A DNA stretch of 60,381 bases from an uncultured Alcaligenaceae bacterium (GCA_937896225.1 CALBMZ010000154.1:1-60381), one strand, 5' to 3'; shown: positions 46,307 to 55,985, counted from the stretch's first letter. The notes: generated by a model from the sequence alone, not told the origin. Made by a program: numbers and translations.

Positions 46307-47947
46307 GTGAATGATTTGAGTACCTCAAAACCAACCCAGTGGCCAACGCCCTTAGGCCTCAGCAAAGAAGACGCGGCAACCATTCAAAACGAATTTATGG
46401 CTGAATGGCAAAAGCTTTCTCAGTCGGCAGCTCACGGCAAGGTTCCGCCTGTTGCCGACCGTCGATTCAAAGCAGAGGCTTGGGGTTCAAGCCCCATGCA
46501 CTTAATGATGGCACATTTGTACCTGTTGTCTGGCGAAGCCATGCAAAAAATGGTTGACGTGGTGCAAGCCCCCTCAGACGTAAAAGATAAATTGAAGTTT
46601 TCTGTTATGCAGTGGGTTGATGCCATGTCACCTGCTAATTACTTAGCCACCAACCCAGAAGCTCAAAAGGCCTTGATTGATTCGGGTGGTGAAACCATGC
46701 GTACTGGCATGGAAAACTTTATGAAAGACCTCAAGAAAGGTCGTATCAGTCACTCTGATGAAAGTCAGTTTGAAGTGGGCGTGAGTTTGGCAAACACGGC
46801 TGGTCAAGTTGTGTTTAAAAATAAGTATTTTGAGCTCATTCAGTACGCGCCACAAACCGCTACCGTTTTTCAACGCCCCTTATTAATGGTGCCACCTTGC
46901 ATCAACAAGTTTTACATTCTTGATTTACAACCTGAAAATTCGTTTGTTCGATACATGGTAGAGCAAGGTCATACGGTTTTTGTGATGGCCTGGCGCAACC
47001 CACTGGAAAGCGACAAAGATGGCATTCAAAAAGCTACCTGGGACGACTATCTGTCTGACGGCATTTTAAAAGCAGTTGAGGTCGTTTCTGACATTAGCGG
47101 TCAAAGCAAAATCAATGCACTTGGCTTTTGTGTCGGTGGTACCATGTTGGCCAGTGCCTTAGCGGTTGCCGCAGCCCGTAAAACCTACCCCGTAGCATCT
47201 GTCACCTTGCTCACAACTATGCTTGACTTTGAAGATGCCGGCGTCTTAGGTGTTTTTGTTGACGAGGCGCACGCCTCGCTTCGCGAGAAACAAATAGGTG
47301 AGGGTGGCTTAATGTCAGCCCGAGAGTTGAGCAATACATTTTCGTTCCTACGGCCCAATGAGCTCGTGTGGAATTATGTTGTTTCTAATTACCTCAAGGG
47401 CGAAACACCTGTTTCATTTGACTTGCTTTACTGGAATGGCGACGGTACAAACTTGCCTGGCCCTTTCTTTACTTGGTATTTCCGCAACATGTACCTTGAA
47501 AACAAATTATGCATACCCAAAGCTTTGACCTGTTTAGGGCAAAAGGTAGATTTGGGGTCTATTAAAACGCCAACTTATTTATACGCTTCACGTGACGACC
47601 ACATTGTGCCTTGGCGTTCAGGTTACAAATCATCTGGTTTACTCAAAGGTGTAAATCGTTTCGTTTTGGGGGCTTCAGGCCATATTGCTGGTGTCATTAA
47701 TCCACCTGAAAAAAATCGTCGTAACTATTGGGTTGCTGACAACCAAGCTGCAGGCGCTAAAGCCAGAAGTGCTGAAGATTGGTTTGATTCAGCTACTGAA
47801 GTGCAGGGCAGTTGGTGGCCCGACTATACCGCTTGGCTGGCTGATTTTGGTGGCAAAAAGGTTAAGGCTTCGGCCGTGTTTGGTAACGCTGAACATAAAC
47901 CAACCAATGCTGCACCAGGCACTTACGTTAAAGTGCGAGCAGAATAA
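46307..47947 (+). CDS. phaC: Class I polyhydroxyalkanoate synthase
   Basis: Lipase-box-like 'GFCVGGT' with catalytic Cys, 'VPPCINKFYILDLQPENSFVRYMVEQGHTVFVMAWRNP'. Confidence 0.96.
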   Translation: MNDLSTSKPTQWPTPLGLSKEDAATIQNEFMAEWQKLSQSAAHGKVPPVADRRFKAEAWGSSPMHLMMAHLYLLSGEAMQKMVDVVQAPSDVKDKLKFSVMQWVDAMSPANYLATNPEAQKALIDSGGETMRTGMENFMKDLKKGRISHSDESQFEVGVSLANTAGQVVFKNKYFELIQYAPQTATVFQRPLLMVPPCINKFYILDLQPENSFVRYMVEQGHTVFVMAWRNPLESDKDGIQKATWDDYLSDGILKAVEVVSDISGQSKINALGFCVGGTMLASALAVAAARKTYPVASVTLLTTMLDFEDAGVLGVFVDEAHASLREKQIGEGGLMSARELSNTFSFLRPNELVWNYVVSNYLKGETPVSFDLLYWNGDGTNLPGPFFTWYFRNMYLENKLCIPKALTCLGQKVDLGSIKTPTYLYASRDDHIVPWRSGYKSSGLLKGVNRFVLGASGHIAGVINPPEKNRRNYWVADNQAAGAKARSAEDWFDSATEVQGSWWPDYTAWLADFGGKKVKASAVFGNAEHKPTNAAPGTYVKVRAE

Positions 47948-48027
47948 ATTTTTATAACCCTCAGTATTTATTACCCTTACAAAGCGTATAAAAAATACGT
48001 TTAAAAACAACTAAAGGAGATTTAAAC

Positions 48028-48765
48028 ATGACAAATCGAGTCGCATACGTAACCGGTGGTATGGGCGGAATTGGAACAGCAATCTGTCAAAAACTTGCTA
48101 AAGAAGGTATGACGGTTATTGCGGGTTGCGGCCCAAGTCGTGATTTTAACCAGTGGTTAGACCAACAGTCGGCTTTAGGTTACAAATTTTACGCATCAGT
48201 TGGCAATGTGAGTGACTGGGAATCAACGGTTGAAGCTTTTAAAAAAGTCGTCAGTGAGCATGGCCCAGTTGAAGTGTTAGTGAACAATGCGGGTATTACC
48301 CGTGACGGTATGTTTCGCAAAATGACACTAGACGATTGGCGTGCCGTGATGGACACAAATTTGAACAGTATGTTCAACGTGACCAAACAAGTTCTAGATG
48401 GAATGGTCGAGCGGGGTTGGGGTCGTATCATTAACATCAGCTCTGTTAACGGGCAAAAAGGCCAGTTTGGTCAGTCTAACTATGCCACTGCTAAAGCCGC
48501 AATTCATGGTTTTTCAATGTCGCTCGCACAAGAAGTAGCCAGTAAAGGTGTTACTGTTAACACTGTTTCCCCAGGTTATATTGGCACTGACATGGTTCGT
48601 GCCATTCGACCAGACGTACTTGAAAAAATTATTGCTACGATACCTGTTAAACGTTTAGGTGAACCGTCTGAAATTGCATCAATCGTTGCTTGGATAGCTT
48701 CTGAAGATGCGGGCTTTTCAACTGGTGCAGACTTTTCTCTGAATGGTGGTTTGCATATGGGATAA
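48028..48765 (+). CDS. phaB: Acetoacetyl-CoA reductase
   Basis: SDR motifs 'YVTGGMGGIGTAIC', 'NNAGITRDGMFRKMTLDDW', 'YATAKAAIHGF'; adjacent to phaC. Confidence 0.95.
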   Translation: MTNRVAYVTGGMGGIGTAICQKLAKEGMTVIAGCGPSRDFNQWLDQQSALGYKFYASVGNVSDWESTVEAFKKVVSEHGPVEVLVNNAGITRDGMFRKMTLDDWRAVMDTNLNSMFNVTKQVLDGMVERGWGRIINISSVNGQKGQFGQSNYATAKAAIHGFSMSLAQEVASKGVTVNTVSPGYIGTDMVRAIRPDVLEKIIATIPVKRLGEPSEIASIVAWIASEDAGFSTGADFSLNGGLHMG

Positions 48766-48818
48766 ATACCAAGTTCGGGGGAGCTTGTGATTTTAAAAAT
48801 ATAATTATTGGAAATTAA

Positions 48819-49364
48819 ATGACAGATGCTACGGCTGATTCATCACAGCGGTTAATTAAGAAATATCCTAATCGCCGTTTGTATGACACCAAGACCAGTG
48901 CTTATATTACGCTGGCCGATGTTAAAAAGTTAGTGGTTGAAAATGAATCATTTAAAGCCGTTGACGCAAAGTCGGGTGAAGACCTCACCCGTAGCATTTT
49001 GTTACAAATTATCTTAGAAGAAGAAAGTGGGGGTGTACCCATGTTTTCTTCTGCCATGCTTTCGCAAATCATTCGTTTCTATGGTGGTTCTATGCAAGGC
49101 ATCATGGGTTCTTATCTCGAAAAAAACATTCAAGCATTTAAAGAGATTCAAGATCGTATGACTGAACAATCGGCAAACACATACGGTAACCAGTTCGGGC
49201 CTGAGGCCTGGACGCAATTTATGAATTTGCAGTCACCCATGTTGCAAAATGTCATGAACAATTATGTTGATCAAAGCAAAAACTTGTTTGTACAAATGCA
49301 AGACAAAATGCAAGACCAAACACGCAACATTTTTACGGGTTTTCCGTTCAAGCCAAACGAATAA
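48819..49364 (+). CDS. phaR: Polyhydroxyalkanoate synthesis repressor PhaR
   Basis: 'RLIKKYPNRRLYDTKTSAYITLADVKKLV' PHB/PHA accumulation regulator DNA-binding domain. Confidence 0.96.
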   Translation: MTDATADSSQRLIKKYPNRRLYDTKTSAYITLADVKKLVVENESFKAVDAKSGEDLTRSILLQIILEEESGGVPMFSSAMLSQIIRFYGGSMQGIMGSYLEKNIQAFKEIQDRMTEQSANTYGNQFGPEAWTQFMNLQSPMLQNVMNNYVDQSKNLFVQMQDKMQDQTRNIFTGFPFKPNE

Positions 49365-49386
49365 TATGTGCTCTGGTGCGTAAGCG

Positions 49387-51192
49387 ATGGAGTCACATCA
49401 GACGCTTCCCTATTTCAGAGAAATTGTTCTATTTCTCGTTTTCGCTGGCGTTTTAATTCCACTTTTAGGTAAATGGCGTGTCAATCAAGTGCTGGGCTTT
49501 TTGGCGGCTGGTGTGTTGGTCGGGCCCTTTGGTGCGGGAAGCCTGAGCCAGCAATGGCCATGGATGGCTTGGTTCACATTTCCGCGTCAAGAGTCTGTTG
49601 CGTCGCTTGCCGAATTGGGTGTCATTTTTTTAATGTTCACCATCGGTTTAGAACTTTCATTTAAGCGGCTCATCACACTACGGCATTGGGTGTTCGGTGT
49701 GGGCTTGTTGCAAATGAGCCTGACAACGATAGTGTTGGCTTTGTTTTGTGAACTGGTTGGCTTGACTTGGCCTAATGCCATTATGGTTGGTTTGATTTTA
49801 TCGTTTTCGTCAACGGCTGTTGTGATGCAAGTGTTGAGGCAGCGTAACGAATTGTCTACGCCAATGGGTCGCTCAGTCTTTTCAATATTACTCATGCAAG
49901 ACTTGGCTGTGGTGCCGCTATTGCTCATGGTGGGCATGCTGGGTGCGAGTGCGCAACAGCAAACCGATATGGTGCAGTGGTTCAGTACCCAAGGTTTGCT
50001 GTTTCAAATGTTGTTGGCTCTTGTTAAGGCAGCCGTTGCAGCCGGTATTATTTATTTTCTAGCCCGCAAAGTGCTACGACCTCTTTTTTTCTGGCTGGGT
50101 TCTGAGGGCAGTACAGACTCATTTGTAGCGCTTACCTTATTGGCAACGCTGGGTATTTCAGCTTTAACTTGGCTGGTTGGCCTGTCTTTAGCCATGGGGG
50201 CATTATTAGCCGGTTTACTGTTAGCTGAAACAGAGTTTCGCCACCGTGTTGCCTTAACCATCGAACCCTTCACCGGCTTGTTGTTAGGCTTGTTTTTTAT
50301 GTCGGTTGGCATGGGCGTTAACTTAGTCGAACTCTTGGGTAATTTGCCTGAAATTTTAATGTTGTCTGTACTGCTGATGGTTAGTAAATCTGTCATTGCT
50401 ACTTTGGCTCTGAAAATTGGCGGTATGCGTTGGGCATTAGCCATTGAGGGTGGGGTTTGGTTAGGTCAAGGTGGCGAGTTTGCTTTTGTAATGATTGCGG
50501 CTGCTACAGCCAGCGGTTTTTTAAACCCGGAGCTGGGACAATCTTTAATGTTGTTGGTCGCGATATCTATGTTTTTAACGCCATTGGCCGGTAGGCTGGG
50601 CCGTTTAATGGCTCGAAAGATTGAGCATCGTTTTCCTCCTCCAGACGATTTGACTGCACCGAATGCTTTGAAGGGTGAGCAAAAAGGTCACATGATTATC
50701 ATAGGTTTTGGGCGGGTGGGGCAAGCGGTAGTCGATGCGCTTGAAAGTCAAAATATTCCTATACTGATCATTGATCGCGATATTAATTTAGTTCGAAAAT
50801 TTGCAGGTCAGTATCCTATTTTTGTGGGCGATGTGGCACACGACAACTTGTTGACTAAACTTTCGCCAGAGCGAGCAATTGGTGTGGTACTAACGCTTGA
50901 CCACACTAAAGCATCTTTAGGTGCTTTGGCCTACATTAGGCGGTTTTATCCGAAATTGCCAGTCATTGCGCGTGCGCGCGATGAAGGCCATGCGAAATTG
51001 TTATACGCAGCGAAGGCGACCGCAGTTGTGCCTGAAACACTTGAGGCCAGTTTGCAGCTTTCGAGCTTGACGTTAGAGGCCGCAGGCATACCCGAAGACG
51101 CCGTTTTGCAATGGGCTGCAAATAGACGTGAAATGCGTTACGCCTTATTTAGAAGCCAGAAAAATAGCGGGGTCGACTCGGGCGTTGTTTAA
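49387..51192 (+). CDS. Kef-type monovalent cation:proton antiporter (CPA2) with TrkA-N domain
   Basis: Na/H exchanger fold with 'GLELSFKRL', 'GGEFAFVMI', and Rossmann 'HMIIIGFGRVGQAVVDALE'. Confidence 0.92.
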   Translation: MESHQTLPYFREIVLFLVFAGVLIPLLGKWRVNQVLGFLAAGVLVGPFGAGSLSQQWPWMAWFTFPRQESVASLAELGVIFLMFTIGLELSFKRLITLRHWVFGVGLLQMSLTTIVLALFCELVGLTWPNAIMVGLILSFSSTAVVMQVLRQRNELSTPMGRSVFSILLMQDLAVVPLLLMVGMLGASAQQQTDMVQWFSTQGLLFQMLLALVKAAVAAGIIYFLARKVLRPLFFWLGSEGSTDSFVALTLLATLGISALTWLVGLSLAMGALLAGLLLAETEFRHRVALTIEPFTGLLLGLFFMSVGMGVNLVELLGNLPEILMLSVLLMVSKSVIATLALKIGGMRWALAIEGGVWLGQGGEFAFVMIAAATASGFLNPELGQSLMLLVAISMFLTPLAGRLGRLMARKIEHRFPPPDDLTAPNALKGEQKGHMIIIGFGRVGQAVVDALESQNIPILIIDRDINLVRKFAGQYPIFVGDVAHDNLLTKLSPERAIGVVLTLDHTKASLGALAYIRRFYPKLPVIARARDEGHAKLLYAAKATAVVPETLEASLQLSSLTLEAAGIPEDAVLQWAANRREMRYALFRSQKNSGVDSGVV

Positions 51193-52173
51193 GCTTACAT
51201 TCCAGTGCAAGTGTGGGCCTGTTGAGCGGCCTGTTGAGCCCACTTTACCAATGACGTCATAGCGACTCACGTAATCGCCAAGCTTTCTGTCAATGCTTGA
51301 TAAGTGACAAAACATGCTGATTAAACCAGAGCCGTGATCAACAAAAACCGTGTTGCCATTAAAGAAATAGTTTCCCACCAAAATGATGCGGCCCGATGCG
51401 GGCGTTTGTACAGGTGTACCTTTTGGTACGGCGAAATCTAAACCTGAATGTGGGTTGCGCGGTTCACCGTTGAAAAACCGTTTCAAACCAAAGGGGCTTG
51501 ATAGACGCCCTTTAACAGGCGGATCAAATAAAACATTAGAGGGATCTGCGTTTGAAAAGGTTGCGTAAGCTTCATTTTGTAACGCTGACTCCTGGCGAAT
51601 GCGGGCTAAATCGTCAGGGTTGGGGTTGACCTGACGCTTATTCTTGAGTGTGATGTGTTGGGCTGGGTAGGTTTTATCGCGCACTTCAAACGCACCCAGA
51701 GCCGACAGCTGCCCTGCCTCGGCTTGCATCTGTTTAAGAACAGATTGAATATTGGGCTTGTGTTCAAGCGCCAAGTCAGTTTTTTCAGGTTCTTGATCAA
51801 CAAAAGACAATTGATATGCACCAGGCAGCGTATTAAGTGACAAGCCAACCAAGGCGTACCATTTGTTTTGATGAGCTAACACCAAAACATCTGAACCCTT
51901 GAATGTTGCACGTGGGGCTTCTTTGGCGAAGCCTAATGGGACCACCGCCACACCGCCCGGCACAGCTTGATTAAGTTGTTTGATGGCTTGTGCTGAAAGA
52001 GGTGAGGCCTTACCAGTTGAGGCGCTTGCAGACGAGGCGTTGGAAACTGTTGAGCGCACAGCCCAACTTTGTTGGTGAGGAATCAGGGCTAAACCGAACC
52101 ACCCTGCACACGCTAAAAGTGCCTGACGCCGACTTAAAACGGTAGGAAGTATTGAACGGGGTCGTCTGGACAT
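51145..52173 (-). CDS. M23 family metallopeptidase with Tat-like signal
   Basis: 'NPHSGLDFAVPKGTPVQTPASGRIILVG', 'GPHLHWNVSLN'; N-terminal 'LSRRQALLACAGWFGLALIP'. Confidence 0.9.
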   Translation of the reverse strand: MSRRPRSILPTVLSRRQALLACAGWFGLALIPHQQSWAVRSTVSNASSASASTGKASPLSAQAIKQLNQAVPGGVAVVPLGFAKEAPRATFKGSDVLVLAHQNKWYALVGLSLNTLPGAYQLSFVDQEPEKTDLALEHKPNIQSVLKQMQAEAGQLSALGAFEVRDKTYPAQHITLKNKRQVNPNPDDLARIRQESALQNEAYATFSNADPSNVLFDPPVKGRLSSPFGLKRFFNGEPRNPHSGLDFAVPKGTPVQTPASGRIILVGNYFFNGNTVFVDHGSGLISMFCHLSSIDRKLGDYVSRYDVIGKVGSTGRSTGPHLHWNVSLNNARVDPAIFLASK

Positions 52174-52706
52174 GGGCCAAGTTTGCAAACCATCACGCTG
52201 CTAACGGTGTTGGCTAAGCTTAAAATTAAGAATAAAGAAATAATCAAAACGGCAATCCAACCTAAACGTTGGAGTCTCGGTGTAGAAAAGTGCTTATGAT
52301 CGACACACAGCATGATCGATGTGAATGCAATTACCATCACAAATGAAATAAAGCCCCAAGTATAAAAATGCAAACCTAAAAATGGTGAACCATAGCCCGT
52401 ATCACCAGGGGCAATGTGCAAGAGCACTTGTCTCAAAGATGTGCCTGCACCTGCTAGCGCACCAATAATTGCCATGGCGTAGTGAATGGTTGAGGGCCCA
52501 AACTGAGCGTTCATCATAAAACCCATACCCACTAAAATGAGCCCAAGTCTTTGTAATTGGCATAAGGGGCAGGGCAGTTCGTGAAATGCTATTTGGTAAA
52601 AAAAAGCAATTAATAACGAAAAGCTAATACCCAACAATGCTAGTAGATTAAGTGAGTAAGATAATCGATGCTCAACGGGGGTTGCATGGGTTAATTGACT
52701 AAACAT
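52134..52706 (-). CDS. DsbB-like disulfide bond formation protein, 5-TM variant
   Basis: 'LPCPLCQLQRLGLI' motif; extra fifth TM and C-terminal 'CKLGPC' cysteine pair. Confidence 0.88.
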   Translation of the reverse strand: MFSQLTHATPVEHRLSYSLNLLALLGISFSLLIAFFYQIAFHELPCPLCQLQRLGLILVGMGFMMNAQFGPSTIHYAMAIIGALAGAGTSLRQVLLHIAPGDTGYGSPFLGLHFYTWGFISFVMVIAFTSIMLCVDHKHFSTPRLQRLGWIAVLIISLFLILSLANTVSSVMVCKLGPCPDDPVQYFLPF

Positions 52707-52770
52707 ACTGAAACCTCAATAAAACTGTCATGATCATGTTTGAATGCATATTTGAATTTAGCTTTAAACA

Positions 52771-52929
52771 TTAGAGTGAAATATTAAGGGTGCCAGTCAT
52801 GTGGTATGACATCCAACCCAACATGATCACTATCGTGATAACCCAAACACCAATAGCTGACGCACGTTTGCCTTTCATGGCTAAAACAATACCAATAAAG
52901 GCGGTTAAAAAAGGTAACATCATGATCAT
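52771..52929 (-). CDS. Small membrane protein (DUF5993-like), missed by the ORF track
   Basis: Hand translation of minus strand: MIMMLPFLTAFIGIVLAMKGKRASAIGVWVITIVIMLGWMSYHMTGTLNISL (52 aa); two TM helices; GGAG 8 nt upstream of ATG; immediately upstream of the dsbB-like gene. Confidence 0.75.
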   Translation of the reverse strand: MIMMLPFLTAFIGIVLAMKGKRASAIGVWVITIVIMLGWMSYHMTGTLNISL

Positions 52930-53030
52930 GTTGCTGTCTCCATGCTTTTATACGGTTACTGTATCACGCTGAATCTTTTTTTTCAGTATGGCATCAAAGG
53001 TTTAGGCTCATGTCATAAGCTTAAACTTAA

Positions 53031-53078
53031 GTTCAAGTTCATGTTCAAGTAAATGTTCATGCTCCTGTTCAAGAGACG
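53031..53078. repeat. Degenerate 12-bp (6-bp phased) tandem repeat
   Basis: GTTCAAGTTCAT / GTTCAAGTAAAT / GTTCATGCTCCT / GTTCAAGAGACG in register. Confidence 0.55.
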
Positions 53079-53138
53079 TGCAAGTTAAGGTCAAAGTTAA
53101 ATTTAAAGATTGGCTTAGTTTTTGATAATATTTAATTT

Positions 53139-54041
53139 TTAGCTTAATTTTAGCGTGGCTTCAATCGGGTCGCCAACTTTCACGATGTGACCCGCCCCTT
53201 GCGTGACAATAGCGTTCATTGCAAAACAAATTTCATCATTCATCGATATTAATCGTCTGTACCCTGCCAGCGTATCGTTGACTTCGGGCGAACTGATGGC
53301 TGTGAAAGGGTTTATATTGGGTACGGCACATCGCGTGCACGGTTTAACCATACTGATCATAACGGGGCCATTGCTTGAGTGAATGGTTAAGCTTTCAATA
53401 GAGTCTTCTTCATGGGGCTGTAAACCTGCCAAAATAATATTGGATCGAAAACGTAGTGCGTCAACAGGCTCGTGCCCAACCTCTGCCAGTCGGTCGTTCA
53501 AAGCGGTCATAGATGCTTGGCTTAATATGTTTAGGCCGTAGCCATCGCTAAACCAATTAGAGGTTCGCGGTAACGTTGTACCCTTTAAATTAGCGCTTCT
53601 TGGGTGCTCAGCATGCGCTTGAACCAACCGAAAGCTTTTACCTGGAACATCTAAGTATTGAGTCACCCATTTTGCAGAGACCTCGCCACAGTCGAGTGCA
53701 GTGACTGAGTCGCGCCACACTTGAACTGTTAGAGTGTTTGGCGTGTGGGGGCTGTGTGTTTGTGCCCAGGGAACTAAAAGCTCTGTTTGATTGGGGGCGT
53801 TTAAAATTAAGCCTTTATCGCTGGCTTGTGCCAAGATCCATACCAAATGGGGAATTTGACGTTGCGTGATGAAATGCCCTGATTCGTCAATAATTAACCA
53901 TTGCCGATCGTGCTGCAACCCAACACTTGTGATGATAGACTCAGTGAGTAAATTACCTGCCACGCCTTTAATGGGAAATTGATAAAGCGCTTGAATCGTA
54001 CCGGTTAGATCGACCTGCATGGTATGTTGAACCTCTTGCAT
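53139..54041 (-). CDS. MOSC domain-containing protein (MOSC_N plus MOSC)
   Basis: 'LYQFPIKGVAGNLL', 'HDRQWLIIDESGHFITQRQ', 'FRSNIILAGLQPHEED', 'VKPCTRCAVPNINP'. Confidence 0.93.
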   Translation of the reverse strand: MQEVQHTMQVDLTGTIQALYQFPIKGVAGNLLTESIITSVGLQHDRQWLIIDESGHFITQRQIPHLVWILAQASDKGLILNAPNQTELLVPWAQTHSPHTPNTLTVQVWRDSVTALDCGEVSAKWVTQYLDVPGKSFRLVQAHAEHPRSANLKGTTLPRTSNWFSDGYGLNILSQASMTALNDRLAEVGHEPVDALRFRSNIILAGLQPHEEDSIESLTIHSSNGPVMISMVKPCTRCAVPNINPFTAISSPEVNDTLAGYRRLISMNDEICFAMNAIVTQGAGHIVKVGDPIEATLKLS

Positions 54042-54278
54042 TAAATGTCACGTTAGTTTGTTGGGTAATATGGCAAAGTAGTAGCTTAGCGTTGTAGGTC
54101 AGAGCAGATTTGATAGTTCTTGTTCAACAAGTTCGCCGCTTAGTCATGATGTCATATTTTTGCGTGAGCGGTAAAGACGGTTTGAAAAAGTATTAGAGCG
54201 AGTTGAGAGCATCGCCATAACTGCTTAGAATAGTGTTTGTTAATAGTTTTTTGTAGTTTTTTTTTGGGGTTATACGTT

Positions 54279-54761
54279 ATGCCATCATTTGATGTTGTTT
54301 CAGAGGTTGATAAGCACGAGCTCACCAATGCCGTTGATCAAGCCAATCGAGAGCTATCGACTCGTTTCGATTTTAAAGGTACTGAAGCCAAGTTTGAACT
54401 CGACGAGTTTGTGGTAACACAAGTGGCATCAAGTGTTTTTCAACTCAAGCAAATGACCGACATTCTTCGTGCACGTTTAAGCGCACGTCAAATTGATACT
54501 CGGTGTCTTGATATGGCTGACCCACTTGAAAACGTCAGTGGCGCGCGTCAAAAAATAACGATTAAACAAGGGCTTGAACAAGCATCCTCTAAAAAGCTTA
54601 TCGCCGCCATTAAAGAGGCAAAGTTAAAAGTCGAAACGCAAATTAACGGTGACAAGTTACGGATTACCGGTAAAAAACGAGACGACCTTCAAGCGACGAT
54701 GGCGGTTCTTAAAAAAGTAGACATCGAATTGCCTTTGCAATTCGATAACTTTCGTGACTAA
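54279..54761 (+). CDS. YajQ family cyclic di-GMP-binding protein
   Basis: 'MPSFDVVSEVDKHELTNAVDQANRELSTRFDFKGT' and C-terminal 'LPLQFDNFRD'; ATG at 54279. Confidence 0.96.
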   Translation: MPSFDVVSEVDKHELTNAVDQANRELSTRFDFKGTEAKFELDEFVVTQVASSVFQLKQMTDILRARLSARQIDTRCLDMADPLENVSGARQKITIKQGLEQASSKKLIAAIKEAKLKVETQINGDKLRITGKKRDDLQATMAVLKKVDIELPLQFDNFRD

Positions 54762-54869
54762 TCTGATTGGGTTTATGTTTGCAGGCACCGCGGAGTTAAT
54801 TGGTGATAGTTAAGTTGATGGTTTAACTCGGCAGTGGTTATGAAAGATGCGGGCTAGCTAAAAATACCT

Positions 54870-55985
54870 TTATCGCTGATTACTGCGTACACCGTCAAAA
54901 AGCTTAGTATGACCAGCCGGTTGGCAACGCCAGTACTGTGGAGGTGCTTCAACTTGTGCCCCCAAAGCGGCAGCGGCATGCCATGGCCAGCGGGGGTTAT
55001 ACAAAATACCCCGTGCTAATGCAACCAAATCTGCTTTACCTTCTTGCAAAATAGCCTCAGCTTGTAAGGGGTCGTTAATTAAACCCACCGAAATAATGGG
55101 CATGTGTTTGACATGCGATTTAATTTCTTGCGCTAAATGTACTTGATAACCAGGCCCGATTGGAATTTTTTGTTGGGTTGAAACGCCGCCGCTTGATACG
55201 TGTAAGAAATCACAGCCCATGTCTTCAAGTTTTTGAGCCATGATGTTGCTTTCAGCTACCGTCCACCCGCCTTCAACCCAATCACAAGCTGATAATCGCA
55301 CGCCCAGTGCGATGTGTTGAGGTATCGCAGCCCTAACTGCTTCAAACACCGATAAAGGAAAGCGCATACGGTTTTCAGAGCTGCCGCCAAACTCATCGGT
55401 ACGTTGATTTGAGAGGGGGGACAGAAACTGATGAAATAAATAACCGTGCGCACAATGAAGTTCAATGCCATCAAAACCAATATTAGTTGCACGTTTAGCG
55501 GCCAATACAAATGCTTCTTTTATTCGCTCTAAGCCTGCAGCATCTAATTCAATAGGGGGGCGCTCATCAGCGCCATGGCTGATTGCGCTTGGGGCAACCG
55601 TTTCCCAGCCTCCGTTTTCGAAAGATATGAGTTTGCCTGATTCCCAGGGCTTATGGCTCGAACCCTTGCGCCCAGCGTGTGACAACTGAATAAATAGTTT
55701 GGTCGAGGCGATGGGTCTGATGGTGTCAATCACGTTTTTAATCGCAGTGGCGTGTTGGTCACTCCATAAACCAAGACAGCCATCAGAGATACGGCCAATC
55801 TTTTCGACTGCAGTGGCTTCAACAATAAGCGCTGCCGCACCTGAAAGGGTTAGGTTGCCTAAATGTATCAAATGCCATGGGCTGGCTAAGCCATTCTCTG
55901 ACGAGTATTGGCACATTGGGGCAATAACAATACGATTATTGAGCTTGACGGGCCCCAACTGAATTTCTGAAAAAAGCATGCTCAT
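54870..55985 (-). CDS. NADH:flavin oxidoreductase / Old Yellow Enzyme (YqjM-like)
   Basis: 'LNNRIVIAPMCQYSSENG', 'QLSHAGRKGSS', 'FDGIELHCAHGYLFHQFLSPLSNQRTDEFGG'. Confidence 0.94.
   Translation of the reverse strand: MSMLFSEIQLGPVKLNNRIVIAPMCQYSSENGLASPWHLIHLGNLTLSGAAALIVEATAVEKIGRISDGCLGLWSDQHATAIKNVIDTIRPIASTKLFIQLSHAGRKGSSHKPWESGKLISFENGGWETVAPSAISHGADERPPIELDAAGLERIKEAFVLAAKRATNIGFDGIELHCAHGYLFHQFLSPLSNQRTDEFGGSSENRMRFPLSVFEAVRAAIPQHIALGVRLSACDWVEGGWTVAESNIMAQKLEDMGCDFLHVSSGGVSTQQKIPIGPGYQVHLAQEIKSHVKHMPIISVGLINDPLQAEAILQEGKADLVALARGILYNPRWPWHAAAALGAQVEAPPQYWRCQPAGHTKLFDGVRSNQR

Noticed and set aside
50052-50444. 130-aa antisense ORF in the Kef-like antiporter
   Set aside because: Polar low-complexity mirror of TM codons; shadow ORF.
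52790-52972. Plus-strand 60-aa ORF in the dsbB upstream region
   Set aside because: It is the antisense shadow of the better-supported 52-aa minus-strand membrane protein with RBS.
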